A DNA stretch of 64,000 nt. Source: Streptomyces mashuensis. Lineage in GTDB: Bacteria > Actinomycetota > Actinomycetes > Streptomycetales > Streptomycetaceae. The notes below the pieces were generated by a model. It was not told the origin of the DNA. It saw only the letters and a list, made by a program, of their open reading frames with translations, and ran no database searches. Where the stretch lies: NCBI RefSeq assembly GCF_014654785.1, contig NZ_BNBD01000007.1, positions 248,001 through 312,000 of the forward strand, written 5' to 3'. The translations under genes were made by a program, and so were the position numbers. Positions 9,372 to 24,394 of this stretch are shown in pieces (position 1 is the stretch's first letter; each line of letters begins with the position of its first letter).

Positions 9372-10061
9372 GCCGGTACGCTCGGCGGCGGCCTGCGTGG
9401 CCAGCACCGCCGCCTGCACACGCCGCTCCACCCCCAGCTTCGCCAGCATCCGCGAAATGTGGTTCTTCACCGTCTTCTCCGACAGGAACAGCTGCTGGGC
9501 GATCTCCCGGTTGGTGAGCCCGTCCCCGATGAACGCGAGGATCTCCCGCTCCCGCGGCGACAGCCCGGCCAGCGGGTCCTCGCCCTCGGGCTCCTCCGCC
9601 CGGCCGTCGCCGCTCTCGGCGCGCAGGCTGCTCATGAGCCGGCCGGTGGTCGCCGGGTCGAGCATCGACTGCCCGGACGCGACGGTACGGATCGCCGAGA
9701 CGAGGTCCGAGCCGCGGATCTGCTTCAGCACGTAGCCCGCGGCGCCTGCCATGATGGCGTCGAGCAGCGCATCGTCGTCGTCGAAGGACGTCAGCATCAG
9801 GCAGGCCAGGCCCGGCATGCGCGACCGCAGCTCACGGCAGACGGTGATGCCGTCGCCGTCGGGCAGCCGCACGTCGAGCACGGCCACGTCCGGGCGCAGC
9901 GCGGGCCCGCGGGCCAGGGCCTGGTCCGCACTGCCGGCCTCACCGACGACCTCGATGCCGTCCTCGGCCTCCAGCAGGTCACGGATGCCCCGCCGCACGA
10001 CCTCGTGGTCGTCGACGAGGAACACCCGCACCCGCTCGCCGTCCACCTCTGACTGCTCCAC
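9369..10061 (-). CDS. LuxR-type response regulator (DevR/NarL class), orphan
   Basis: A 230-residue regulator. The receiver domain has VRVFLVDDHEVV and the acceptor Asp near residue 63 in VAVLDVRLPDGDG, and the C-terminal helix-turn-helix has LSPREREILAFIGDG and SEKTVKNHISRMLAKLGV. This arrangement resembles actinobacterial DevR/DosR-type regulators of hypoxia, redox and dormancy responses, but no kinase is adjacent, so the input is unknown. I chose the GTG at 10061, which has AGGGAG in front of it; the frame stays open to 10124 without conserved sequence. It may control genes away from this window. Confidence 0.88.
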   Translation of the reverse strand: MEQSEVDGERVRVFLVDDHEVVRRGIRDLLEAEDGIEVVGEAGSADQALARGPALRPDVAVLDVRLPDGDGITVCRELRSRMPGLACLMLTSFDDDDALLDAIMAGAAGYVLKQIRGSDLVSAIRTVASGQSMLDPATTGRLMSSLRAESGDGRAEEPEGEDPLAGLSPREREILAFIGDGLTNREIAQQLFLSEKTVKNHISRMLAKLGVERRVQAAVLATQAAAERTG

Positions 10062-10190
10062 CTCACCGGCTCCCTGATCGACCCGATCGACTGACCACGA
10101 CGGTCCGTGGCGCTGCCGCGCCACCCTCGATCATGATCCACGGGGCCGGTGCGCCGCCATGGGCCGAACGGCCCCGGCGGCTGGGGGGCC

Positions 10191-10478
10191 TCAGAGCGCC
10201 CAGCCGTAAGGGGTGGACGTCCGCGGCTCGGGCGTCGCGCCCATCGCCTCCACGTCGCGCTCGGCCGTGTGCAGCAGCTGTTCTCCCAGGTCACGCAGGG
10301 CCCGCCCGGCCGCGAACTCGTCACCGATCTCGGGCACGTCCCGGTCCCCGGGGGCGCACCGGGCGGTGCCGCTGGAGGTCAGCGACGTGTTCCCGGTGTC
10401 CAGCATGGCCCGCGCCGTCGTCCTGCCCTCGTCCTCGACGAGCTGGAGGCGGACCTTCCACTCCGTGGTGTGAGACAT
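10191..10478 (-). CDS. DUF1876 domain protein
   Basis: A 95-residue protein beginning MSHTTEWKVRLQLVEDEG, with the features of the DUF1876 family: a short beta-alpha-beta fold that is small and acidic and common in actinobacteria. It has no known biochemical activity, and I infer none. A strong GAGGAGCG site precedes the ATG at 10478. The gene is divergent from the macrodomain gene and 129 bases downstream of the orphan regulator on the same strand. DUF1876 genes are often found near stress or dormancy genes, which would fit the neighbour, but this is association only. Confidence 0.82.
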   Translation of the reverse strand: MSHTTEWKVRLQLVEDEGRTTARAMLDTGNTSLTSSGTARCAPGDRDVPEIGDEFAAGRALRDLGEQLLHTAERDVEAMGATPEPRTSTPYGWAL

Positions 10479-10583
10479 CGCTCGCTCCTCGTCGTCACTG
10501 CTCGGACTCCTCGTCGTCGTCCACCTCCAGTCTCCTCGGGAAATGCCCGGGCGCGAACGCGGACGGAATGGGATCATGCCGCC

Positions 10584-11076
10584 ATGTCTCCCACCATCAC
10601 CTTCGTCCTCGGCGACATCACCCAGCAGGACACCGACGCGATCGTCAACGCGGCGAACTCCTCCCTCCTGGGCGGCGGCGGGGTCGACGGCGCCATCCAC
10701 CGCGCGGGCGGCCCCGACATCCTCGCCGCCTGCCGTGCCCTCCGCGCGTCCTACTACGGCAAGGGCCTCCCCACGGGCCAGGCGGTCGCCACCCCGGCAG
10801 GCCGCCTCCGGGCCCGCTGGGTGATCCACACGGTGGGCCCGGTGTTTCAGGTTTCCGGCGGCGACGAGTCGCTGCTCGCCTCCTGCTACCGGGAATCCCT
10901 GCGGGTTGCGGACGAGCTGGGCGCGAGGACGGTGGCGTTCCCGGCGATCTCCACGGGCATCTACCGCTGGCCGGTGGAGGACGCGGCCCGCATCGCGGTC
11001 GCGACGGTGCGGCAGACGCCGACGGACGTGGAGGAGGTCCGCTTCGTGCTCTTCGACGAGAAGGCGTACGAGACGT

Positions 11077-11096
<20 letters not shown>
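10584..11096 (+). CDS. Macrodomain O-acetyl-ADP-ribose deacetylase
   Basis: A 170-residue single-domain macro protein. It begins with ITFVLGDITQQDTDAIVNAA and has NSSLLGGGGVDGAIHRAGG, the ribose-phosphate binding loop, then FPAISTGIYRWP, the second phosphate-binding loop. These match the MacroD/YmdB class, which hydrolyses O-acetyl-ADP-ribose and can remove ADP-ribose from acidic residues. Its last 20 bases overlap the 3' end of the convergent polyketide synthase gene. The ATG at 10584 was chosen because the conserved domain starts there. Confidence 0.92.
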
Positions 11097-18567
<7,471 letters not shown>

Positions 18568-18834
18568 GTCCGCGCCCCTTCCGGGCAGGTGGTGGCAATC
18601 CATCAACACCCCACGCACACTGGTGACATGCTCATCATGTCCGTCGAATCCGCATGCAAGGTAGCGTTGTCGGCGCACATTCACTCAATCCGGTGCCGCC
18701 GCACTACAGCCCTCCTCCTGCGCTCCCTCGCGTGGTGAAGTCACCGCAGCAGGCCGCGCGGCCTGAACCCGAGGTGACATGCCCGACGTCATGCCCTCAC
18801 CCACTGTGTTCCTCGACACCGCTGAGGAGAGGCC
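18568..18834. promoter_or_regulatory. Divergent promoter region of PKS and reductase genes
   Basis: This 267-base gap must hold the promoters of both divergent genes. It contains a perfect inverted repeat, GACATG at 18625-18630 and CATGTC at 18636-18641 with a five-base spacer, a plausible operator for a dimeric regulator. A GCATGC palindrome lies close by at 18652-18657. No clear -35/-10 pair was recognised, and no regulator gene is adjacent. Confidence 0.45.
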
Positions 18835-19972
18835 TTGTCCATCCTCATCACCGGCGCCACCGGCTTTCTCGGTTGCCGCCTGGTCCGTGAACTGCTGGCC
18901 GACCCGAGCGGCGAACCCGTGACCGTACTCGGCCGCGGCAGCGAGGAAAGCCTGCGCGCCCGCACCGAAGCCGCCGTCACCTGGCTCGACGGCCCGCCCC
19001 TGCCTCCACAAGCCCTCGCGCGGCTGCGCTACGTCAGCGGCGACATCACCCGGCCCGGCCTCGGCCTGAGCGCCGACGCCCTCGCGCGGGCAACCGACGC
19101 ACTCACCCAGATCTGGCACAGCGCCGGCCCTGCTCAGCCTGGTCGGTGATCCGGTGCCCCTGTTCCGGTCCAACGTGCTCGGCACCCGGCACCTCCTCGA
19201 CCTCGCCGACCAAGCCCCCACCGCCCAGCTGGTGCACGTCAGCACCGCCTATGTGGCGGGCAGGCGGCTCACCGGCCACGTACTGGAGGACGACCTGCGC
19301 GAGGACGACGGCTTCCACCTCGCCTACGAGGAGACCAAGTACACCGCCGAAACCATGGTGCACGCCTGGGCACGCGGCACACGACGACCGGTGGCCGTCA
19401 TGCGGCCCAGCCTCCTCGTCACCGACCGCCCCGTTCCCGACGGTCTGCCCGGCCAGCCGCTGGAATCCCTGTCCCACGTCGTCGAGGCGGGCGCGCGCTC
19501 GATGACCGTACGCGACAAGGGGCGGGCGCTGCTGCTCGCCCGCAGGCAGGGCCGGGGAGACACGCTGCGTCTACAGGCGGCCCTCGACCCAGGAGGCGCT
19601 TTGAACCTGCTCCAAGCCGACTACGCCGCCAAGGCCATGGTCCGCGCCGCCCAGGCCCTGCGCGACACGCCTTCCCTGCGAACGCTTCACGTCACTCATC
19701 CGCAGAACACCGCGATGGCGACGGCGGCCCGCGCTCTGGAACGACGCTATCCCGGCGTGACCCTGGTCCCCGTGCCCGAACTGACCGACCCCACCCCGGC
19801 CGAAGCCCTCATCGGCGAACAGACACGGTTCCTCGACTACCTCGCCCAGCGCCGCTCCTACGACAGGACCAATCTGCTCCAGGCGGTCGGAGACCTGGCC
19901 GACCCCGAACCCGTCGACGAGGACTACCTCCTGCGCGCCCTCCAGCCCCCCGACGCCGTCACACCGTGCTGA
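18835..19972 (+). pseudogene. Thioester-reductase-like SDR, split by a one-base frameshift
   Basis: Two adjacent frames make up one extended short-chain dehydrogenase of about 378 residues. The first (18835-19149, TTG start after GAGGAGAGG) has the nucleotide motif ITGATGFLGCRL and ends at IWHSAG. The second resumes with VPLFRSNVLGTRHLLDLA and carries the YxxxK catalytic motif as YEETK. Removing one C from the CCC at 19128-19130 joins them as IWHSAG-LLSLVGDPVPLF, which fits the family well. Such reductases release thioester-bound chains as aldehydes or alcohols, which would suit the thioesterase-less synthase opposite. The gene is either a true pseudogene or contains a sequencing error. Confidence 0.8.
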
Positions 19973-19992
19973 CCTCTCAGCAAGCGCCGTCG

Positions 19993-20014
19993 CAACAGCC
20001 CCCCGGGGCTGCTG
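19993..20014 (+). terminator. Stem-loop after the reductase gene
   Basis: CAGCCCC and GGGGCTG form a tight inverted repeat with a two-base centre, extendable by three pairs with one mismatch. It begins about 20 bases after the stop at 19972. No T-run follows. It could end transcription of the reductase gene. Confidence 0.4.
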
Positions 20015-20226
20015 GACGTCCTGGCGGCACCGAACGGCGTTGACCGGACCCGCCGCCGCCAGGACACGGCGGTGCCGGGGCGCGTGGGCGAGCTTCCGCG
20101 CCGCGCGGGGAGACCGTGCTGCTGCCCGTCGGTCGTTTCCGCGGCGAGCCCCGGGCGTGCTGTGCGCCGGAGCGCAAGGATGCCGCTGTCGGTACGCGGT
20201 GGCTTTGCGGGAGGGGTTGGGCGGTC

Positions 20227-20772
20227 ATGGGCGGACGGTTCTCGTGGGGCAGGCGGTTCGGGTGCGTGGTGGCGGCCTCGCTGGCCGCGCTGGTGCACGC
20301 GGCCCCTGACGCGTCGGCACACGCGGCACATGCGGCGCGCGCTGCCGCCGTGGTGAGCTGTACGGGGAGCAATACGATCTCGTTCTCGCCCGGTCTGTCG
20401 CTCACGGCGCAACGGACCCGGATCGACGGCAGCGGGGCATACGACTGTGTTTCCACGGACCCGGCGCTGCGGTCGGGAACATCCTCGATCAGCGGGGGCG
20501 GACGGAACGGCTGCTTCTTCTCCGATGCGACCACGGTCGAGCAGATCACCTGGAACACCGGGGAACGGACGACGGTCGTGTACCGCATGGGGAACGTGCA
20601 GCAGGTGGCCGGGCAGGCGGTCGTCCTGGTGGTGGGCCGGGTGACGAACGGGAAGTTCAAGGGACGGACGGTGGCCTCGCCGGGGCTTCAGGCCACGCTC
20701 GATCCGCTGAAGTGCGCGTCGAAGGGCGGGGTGCGCCGGATCACCGGGCCGTCGGCGCTGCTGATCGTCTGA
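20227..20772 (+). CDS. Small secreted protein of unknown function
   Basis: A 181-residue protein with a basic N-terminus, a hydrophobic stretch CVVAASLAALVHAAP and an Ala-rich cleavage region, so it is probably Sec-exported. The mature part has four Cys residues, likely two disulfides, and the pattern CTGSNTISFSPGL then WNTGE, GQAVVLVVGRV, GKFKGRTV and a C-terminal LLIV. The same pattern occurs in the protein at 47816-48352, so the two are paralogues. No function is recognised. I chose the ATG at 20227 because the signal sequence begins there, behind GGGAGG. Confidence 0.75.
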   Translation: MGGRFSWGRRFGCVVAASLAALVHAAPDASAHAAHAARAAAVVSCTGSNTISFSPGLSLTAQRTRIDGSGAYDCVSTDPALRSGTSSISGGGRNGCFFSDATTVEQITWNTGERTTVVYRMGNVQQVAGQAVVLVVGRVTNGKFKGRTVASPGLQATLDPLKCASKGGVRRITGPSALLIV

Positions 20773-20790
20773 CCGTGGCCGCTCGTCGTG

Positions 20791-23586
20791 TCAGGTTTCG
20801 CGGCCGTAACGGGTGACCAGGTCCAGGACGTGCGCCACATCGGCGCGGGTGCTGGCGGGGTTGATGGTGCACATGCGCAGCACGGTGGCTCCGCGCACCG
20901 TGGTCGTGAGGAGGACGGCCCCGCCCTCGGCGCACACCCTGCGGCTGATGTGCGCCTGCGCCGCGTCGGCGTCCCAGGCGGCGGACGCGTCCCGGGGCCG
21001 GTGGCGGAAGGTGAGGATGCCGAGGCTCGGCGGCGTGACCAGCTCCAGCTCGGGGTGGGCCTCGACGAGCCCGGCGGCGTACTCGGCGAGGCCCGCTCCC
21101 TGCTCGACGGCCCGGCGGAAGGCTGCGGCGCCGAAGGTTTTCAGGGAGAGCCAGAGCTTCAGGGCTCGCAGGCCGCGGCTCTGCTGCGGGCCGTGGTCGG
21201 AGAGGTTGACCTCCTCGCCCGCCGGGGCGGCCGGATGGGCCGGCCGGAGATAGCCCTGGTCGAGGGCGTGGCGCGCCACGCCGAAGGTCTCAGGGAGCAG
21301 TTCGGGGCGCCGGAGCAGGGCGCAGCCGATCTCGTACGGCTGGAACAGCCATTTGTGCGGGTCGACGGTGAGGGAGTCGGCCCGGCCGAGGGCGTCCCGC
21401 AGGTGGTGACCGCGTGGGGTGCCGGCGACGGCCGCGCCGTGGGCGCCGTCGACGTGCAGCCACAGCCCTTCCTCCTGGCACAGGTCGGCCAGGAGGTCGA
21501 GGGGGTCGACGGCCCCGGTGCCGGTCGTGCCGAGCGTGGCGACGACGGCGAAGGGGCGCAGTCCCGCGCGGCGGTCGAGGCCGGCCCGCTCGGCCAGGAC
21601 GTCGGCGTCCAGGCGCAGGCCGTCGTCCGGAGGCAGGACGGTGAGCTGTTCGCGGGCGAGGCCCAGGAGGTGCGCAGCCTGTGCGACGGAAGGGTGGGCC
21701 TGGGAGGAACAGTACAGCCGGGCGTGCGCCTGCGGCCGGCCGTCGAGCAGGTGGTCGCGGGCGACGGCCAGACAGGTCAGGTTGGCCATGGACCCGCCGC
21801 TGACGAACAGGCCGCCGTGGCCGTCCGGGAGGCCCAGGAACGTCTTCAGCCAGCGCAGGGTGGTCAGTTCGACCTGGGTGGGGCCCGCCCCGACGAGCCA
21901 GGCGCCGGGGACGGAGAGGTACGCGGAGGCCAGCGTGTCGGCGAGCACGGCGGCGAAGTTGCCGGTGGCGGGCACGAAGGCGAAGCAGCGCGGGTGGTCC
22001 AGCCGGGTCGCCTCGGCGAGTGCCCGCTCGGTGACCTGGTCGAGGAGCCCGGGCAGGTCGTGGGTGCCGTGCTCGGGGAGGGGTTCGTCGAGGGAGGCCC
22101 GCAGCGCAGCGGGGGAGGGGGCGTGACAGGGCGGCCGGGAGCCAGGGGTGGTCATCCGGGCGATGACGAGTTCGACGGCGTGGCGTCCTGCCTCACGCAT
22201 CCGCTGCTCGTCCAGCCGTAGCGGGGCAGGCCCGGCCTCGGGGCTCCCGTCGCCGTTCTCCGCGTCCGGGGCGAGGGCGGCGATCCAGGCCGAGGCGCCG
22301 GGCAGCAGGTGCGGACGGGGCAGCAGCCCCGCGACGGGCTGCGGGAACTGGGCGAGTGCCAGTTCCTGGCCCGCGACGACCGGCCCGGAGTGGGCGACGG
22401 CCCACCACAGGGCCTCGTCGCCGGCCAGCCGGGACACCACGGGCGGCCCGGGCAGCGGCCCCGTCACCGCGCGTCCGTCCCTGCGGTAGCGCCCCGTCGG
22501 GGCCGGGCGGCGCACCACGGCGGCCGTACGGGCGTGCACCACGAGCTGGCTGTGGCGCAGTCCGCGCGGCAGCGGTCCGGCCGCCGGAGGGGGCAGGGCG
22601 GGCAGGAGGAACGACAGGACGTGCAGGCCCAGGGCCGGCAGGAGTCCCGCCGCACCCTCGGCGGCCTGGACCAGGGACACCACTGTCTGGAAACGCGGAT
22701 TGACCTCGACGGCGCGCAACAGGCCGCCGTCCTCCACCAGGTCCAGGCCGAAGACGCCGCGGAAGCCGCGCCCCCGCAGCACCTCGCCCACCTGGTACGC
22801 GGCCGTGCGGGCCTGCCCGTACAGCCCCTCGGCGAGGTCGTCCGGGCCCACGAGCTGGTTGCCGCAGTGCGTGCCCCAGGAGGCGGCCAGCTCGGGCAGC
22901 CCGACGAGCTGGTGGGAGACCGTCGAAACGACGGTCCGGCCCGGTCCGGCGCACGCGGTGACGGTCAGGGAGATCCCGGGAGCGAAGCGGCTGAGCTTGA
23001 CGGGTTCGCCCGGCCAGGCCTCCAGGCAGGCCCGCAGGTCCGGCGGCCCGTCGAGGAGGACGGTCCCGCGGCCGAGGAGATTGTTCTCCGCCCGCTGGGC
23101 CACGGCCCGCTGCCACCGGCCGTTCCAGTACGCCTCCGCCGCCTCGCGGCCCGTCGCGGGAACCACCACGAAGGGCGGGACGGGGACCCCGGCCTCGGCG
23201 AACAGCCGGGTGGCGCTGATCTTGTCGGCGGCCCACGCCGTGACGCCGGAGTCCGGGGCCAGCAGCCGGTAGCCGTACGTACGGGCCCAGGTGCGGGCGT
23301 TGTCCCCGTGCTCGGGAGCGAAGGAGACGCAGACACGGCGCGGGTCGGGGGGGCCCGGCCGGTGGCCGGCCGGAGGTGCCGGCAGGGGCTGCCAGGCGGA
23401 GACCGGTTCGTGCCGGAGCCAGACGGGCTTCGGCTGGAACGAGGCGCTCACAGTGGGGCAGTGGTCGAGCCACACCACCTCGTCGACCAGGCCGGCCAGG
23501 AGCCGCAGACCGGTCCGTGCGTCGATGCCCTCGATGTCCCCGGCGAGCCTCGCGGCCCGGCTCACGCGCTCACTCGTCCGTCGCAC
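20791..23586 (-). CDS. ATP-grasp ligase fused to PLP-dependent decarboxylase
   Basis: One uninterrupted frame of 931 residues. The N-terminal half is ATP-grasp: DKISATRLFAEAGVPVPPF, a lysine/arginine-rich central strand, and GLDLVEDGGLLRAVEVNPRF with the Mg-binding Glu and Asn. The C-terminal half (about 450-931) is a group II decarboxylase with HPRCFAFVPATGN, SGGSMANLTCLAVARD, HVDGAHGAAV and the PLP lysine in TVDPHKWLFQPYE. ATP-grasp enzymes join a carboxylate to an amine through an acyl phosphate, and the decarboxylase domain makes amines from amino acids, so coupled amine production and amide bond formation is plausible. The GTG at 23586 follows GAGGAG and overlaps the upstream stop. Substrates are unknown. 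Confidence 0.85.
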   Translation of the reverse strand: MRRTSERVSRAARLAGDIEGIDARTGLRLLAGLVDEVVWLDHCPTVSASFQPKPVWLRHEPVSAWQPLPAPPAGHRPGPPDPRRVCVSFAPEHGDNARTWARTYGYRLLAPDSGVTAWAADKISATRLFAEAGVPVPPFVVVPATGREAAEAYWNGRWQRAVAQRAENNLLGRGTVLLDGPPDLRACLEAWPGEPVKLSRFAPGISLTVTACAGPGRTVVSTVSHQLVGLPELAASWGTHCGNQLVGPDDLAEGLYGQARTAAYQVGEVLRGRGFRGVFGLDLVEDGGLLRAVEVNPRFQTVVSLVQAAEGAAGLLPALGLHVLSFLLPALPPPAAGPLPRGLRHSQLVVHARTAAVVRRPAPTGRYRRDGRAVTGPLPGPPVVSRLAGDEALWWAVAHSGPVVAGQELALAQFPQPVAGLLPRPHLLPGASAWIAALAPDAENGDGSPEAGPAPLRLDEQRMREAGRHAVELVIARMTTPGSRPPCHAPSPAALRASLDEPLPEHGTHDLPGLLDQVTERALAEATRLDHPRCFAFVPATGNFAAVLADTLASAYLSVPGAWLVGAGPTQVELTTLRWLKTFLGLPDGHGGLFVSGGSMANLTCLAVARDHLLDGRPQAHARLYCSSQAHPSVAQAAHLLGLAREQLTVLPPDDGLRLDADVLAERAGLDRRAGLRPFAVVATLGTTGTGAVDPLDLLADLCQEEGLWLHVDGAHGAAVAGTPRGHHLRDALGRADSLTVDPHKWLFQPYEIGCALLRRPELLPETFGVARHALDQGYLRPAHPAAPAGEEVNLSDHGPQQSRGLRALKLWLSLKTFGAAAFRRAVEQGAGLAEYAAGLVEAHPELELVTPPSLGILTFRHRPRDASAAWDADAAQAHISRRVCAEGGAVLLTTTVRGATVLRMCTINPASTRADVAHVLDLVTRYGRET

Positions 23587-24394
23587 GGCTGCTCCTCTGC
23601 CGAGTGGTGTGCCGCGCCAGGAGAGAGGCGCCGTCCGGCACGCAGCGCTCACAGATCGCCGCGTGCGCCTTACGGTTGCGTCGCTGTGCCGCCCGCAGCA
23701 GAACCTCCTCGTGGCGGATCGCAGCGAGGAGGGGCGCCGGCGCCGACAGGTCTCCGAGCGCGGTCCGGAGGGCGTGCATGCGCCCGGTCAGGACCTGGTG
23801 CTCCTGGTTGAGCGTCCCGGAGAAGCCCGGTGCGGCGAACGGCGGCTCCATGGTGGGCCGTACCTCGTCCGCGTAGGCGGCGGCGGGGAAGTCCGAGGCG
23901 TAGGCCATGGCGGCGGTGGCCGCGTCGTACAGCGTCCGCAACCGCTCCAGGCCCTGCCGGACGGACGTCCACCGGGCCGCGCCCGCTGCGGCCAAGGTGT
24001 CGTCGAGGGTGCTGTCCATGGTGGTCAGCAGGAGATGGAAGAGCTGGTGGCCGAGTTTCCAGCGGTGCAGCGCGTCGCCCGGGCCGTCGGTGGGACCGTC
24101 CGGTGCGGCTCCCGGCCCGGACGGCAGCCACGCGGCCAGCGTGGCGTGGGAGGCGTGCAGCAGGCCGGTCAGGACCGCGGCACGTTGCGCGTCGTCCAGA
24201 CCGGTGTGCGGAAGGTCGGCGAGGACGGCCGCTTGCAGCCGTAGCACGCTGCTCGTCCAGGACGCCAGGTCCGGAGCGTGGCGGGCGATGTGGAAGTAGC
24301 GGTCGTAATCGGCGGTCGTGGCCGCCGGCTCCCGGGCGGGGATGCGCGAGTCGGTGGCCAGGGCCAGCGGGGCCGGCGGCGTGTCACTGCTCAT
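23570..24394 (-). CDS. Unknown His-rich helical protein
   Basis: A 274-residue protein that I do not recognise. It looks all-helical and has several His/Glu clusters: HASHATL, HRWKLGHQLFHLL, NQEHQVLTGRMH and IRHEEVLL. Such clusters can bind metal or haem; a TDO/PrnB-type haem enzyme acting on an aromatic amino acid is one idea to test, not a call. There is no signal peptide. The ATG at 24394 shares ATGA with the stop of the upstream decarboxylase, and the 3' end overlaps the ATP-grasp fusion gene by 17 bases, so the three are tightly coupled and probably act in one pathway. Confidence 0.8.
   Translation of the reverse strand: MSSDTPPAPLALATDSRIPAREPAATTADYDRYFHIARHAPDLASWTSSVLRLQAAVLADLPHTGLDDAQRAAVLTGLLHASHATLAAWLPSGPGAAPDGPTDGPGDALHRWKLGHQLFHLLLTTMDSTLDDTLAAAGAARWTSVRQGLERLRTLYDAATAAMAYASDFPAAAYADEVRPTMEPPFAAPGFSGTLNQEHQVLTGRMHALRTALGDLSAPAPLLAAIRHEEVLLRAAQRRNRKAHAAICERCVPDGASLLARHTTRQRSSRATDE

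Noticed and set aside
6470..9517. A 1015-codon plus-strand open frame across phosphoketolase
   Set aside because: It is out of phase with the clear phosphoketolase frame and has Arg/Pro-rich composition typical of a shadow.
20791..23586. Two separate genes, ATP-grasp and decarboxylase
   Set aside because: The frame is continuous with no stop and no strong internal ribosome site at the junction, so a fusion is the simplest reading.
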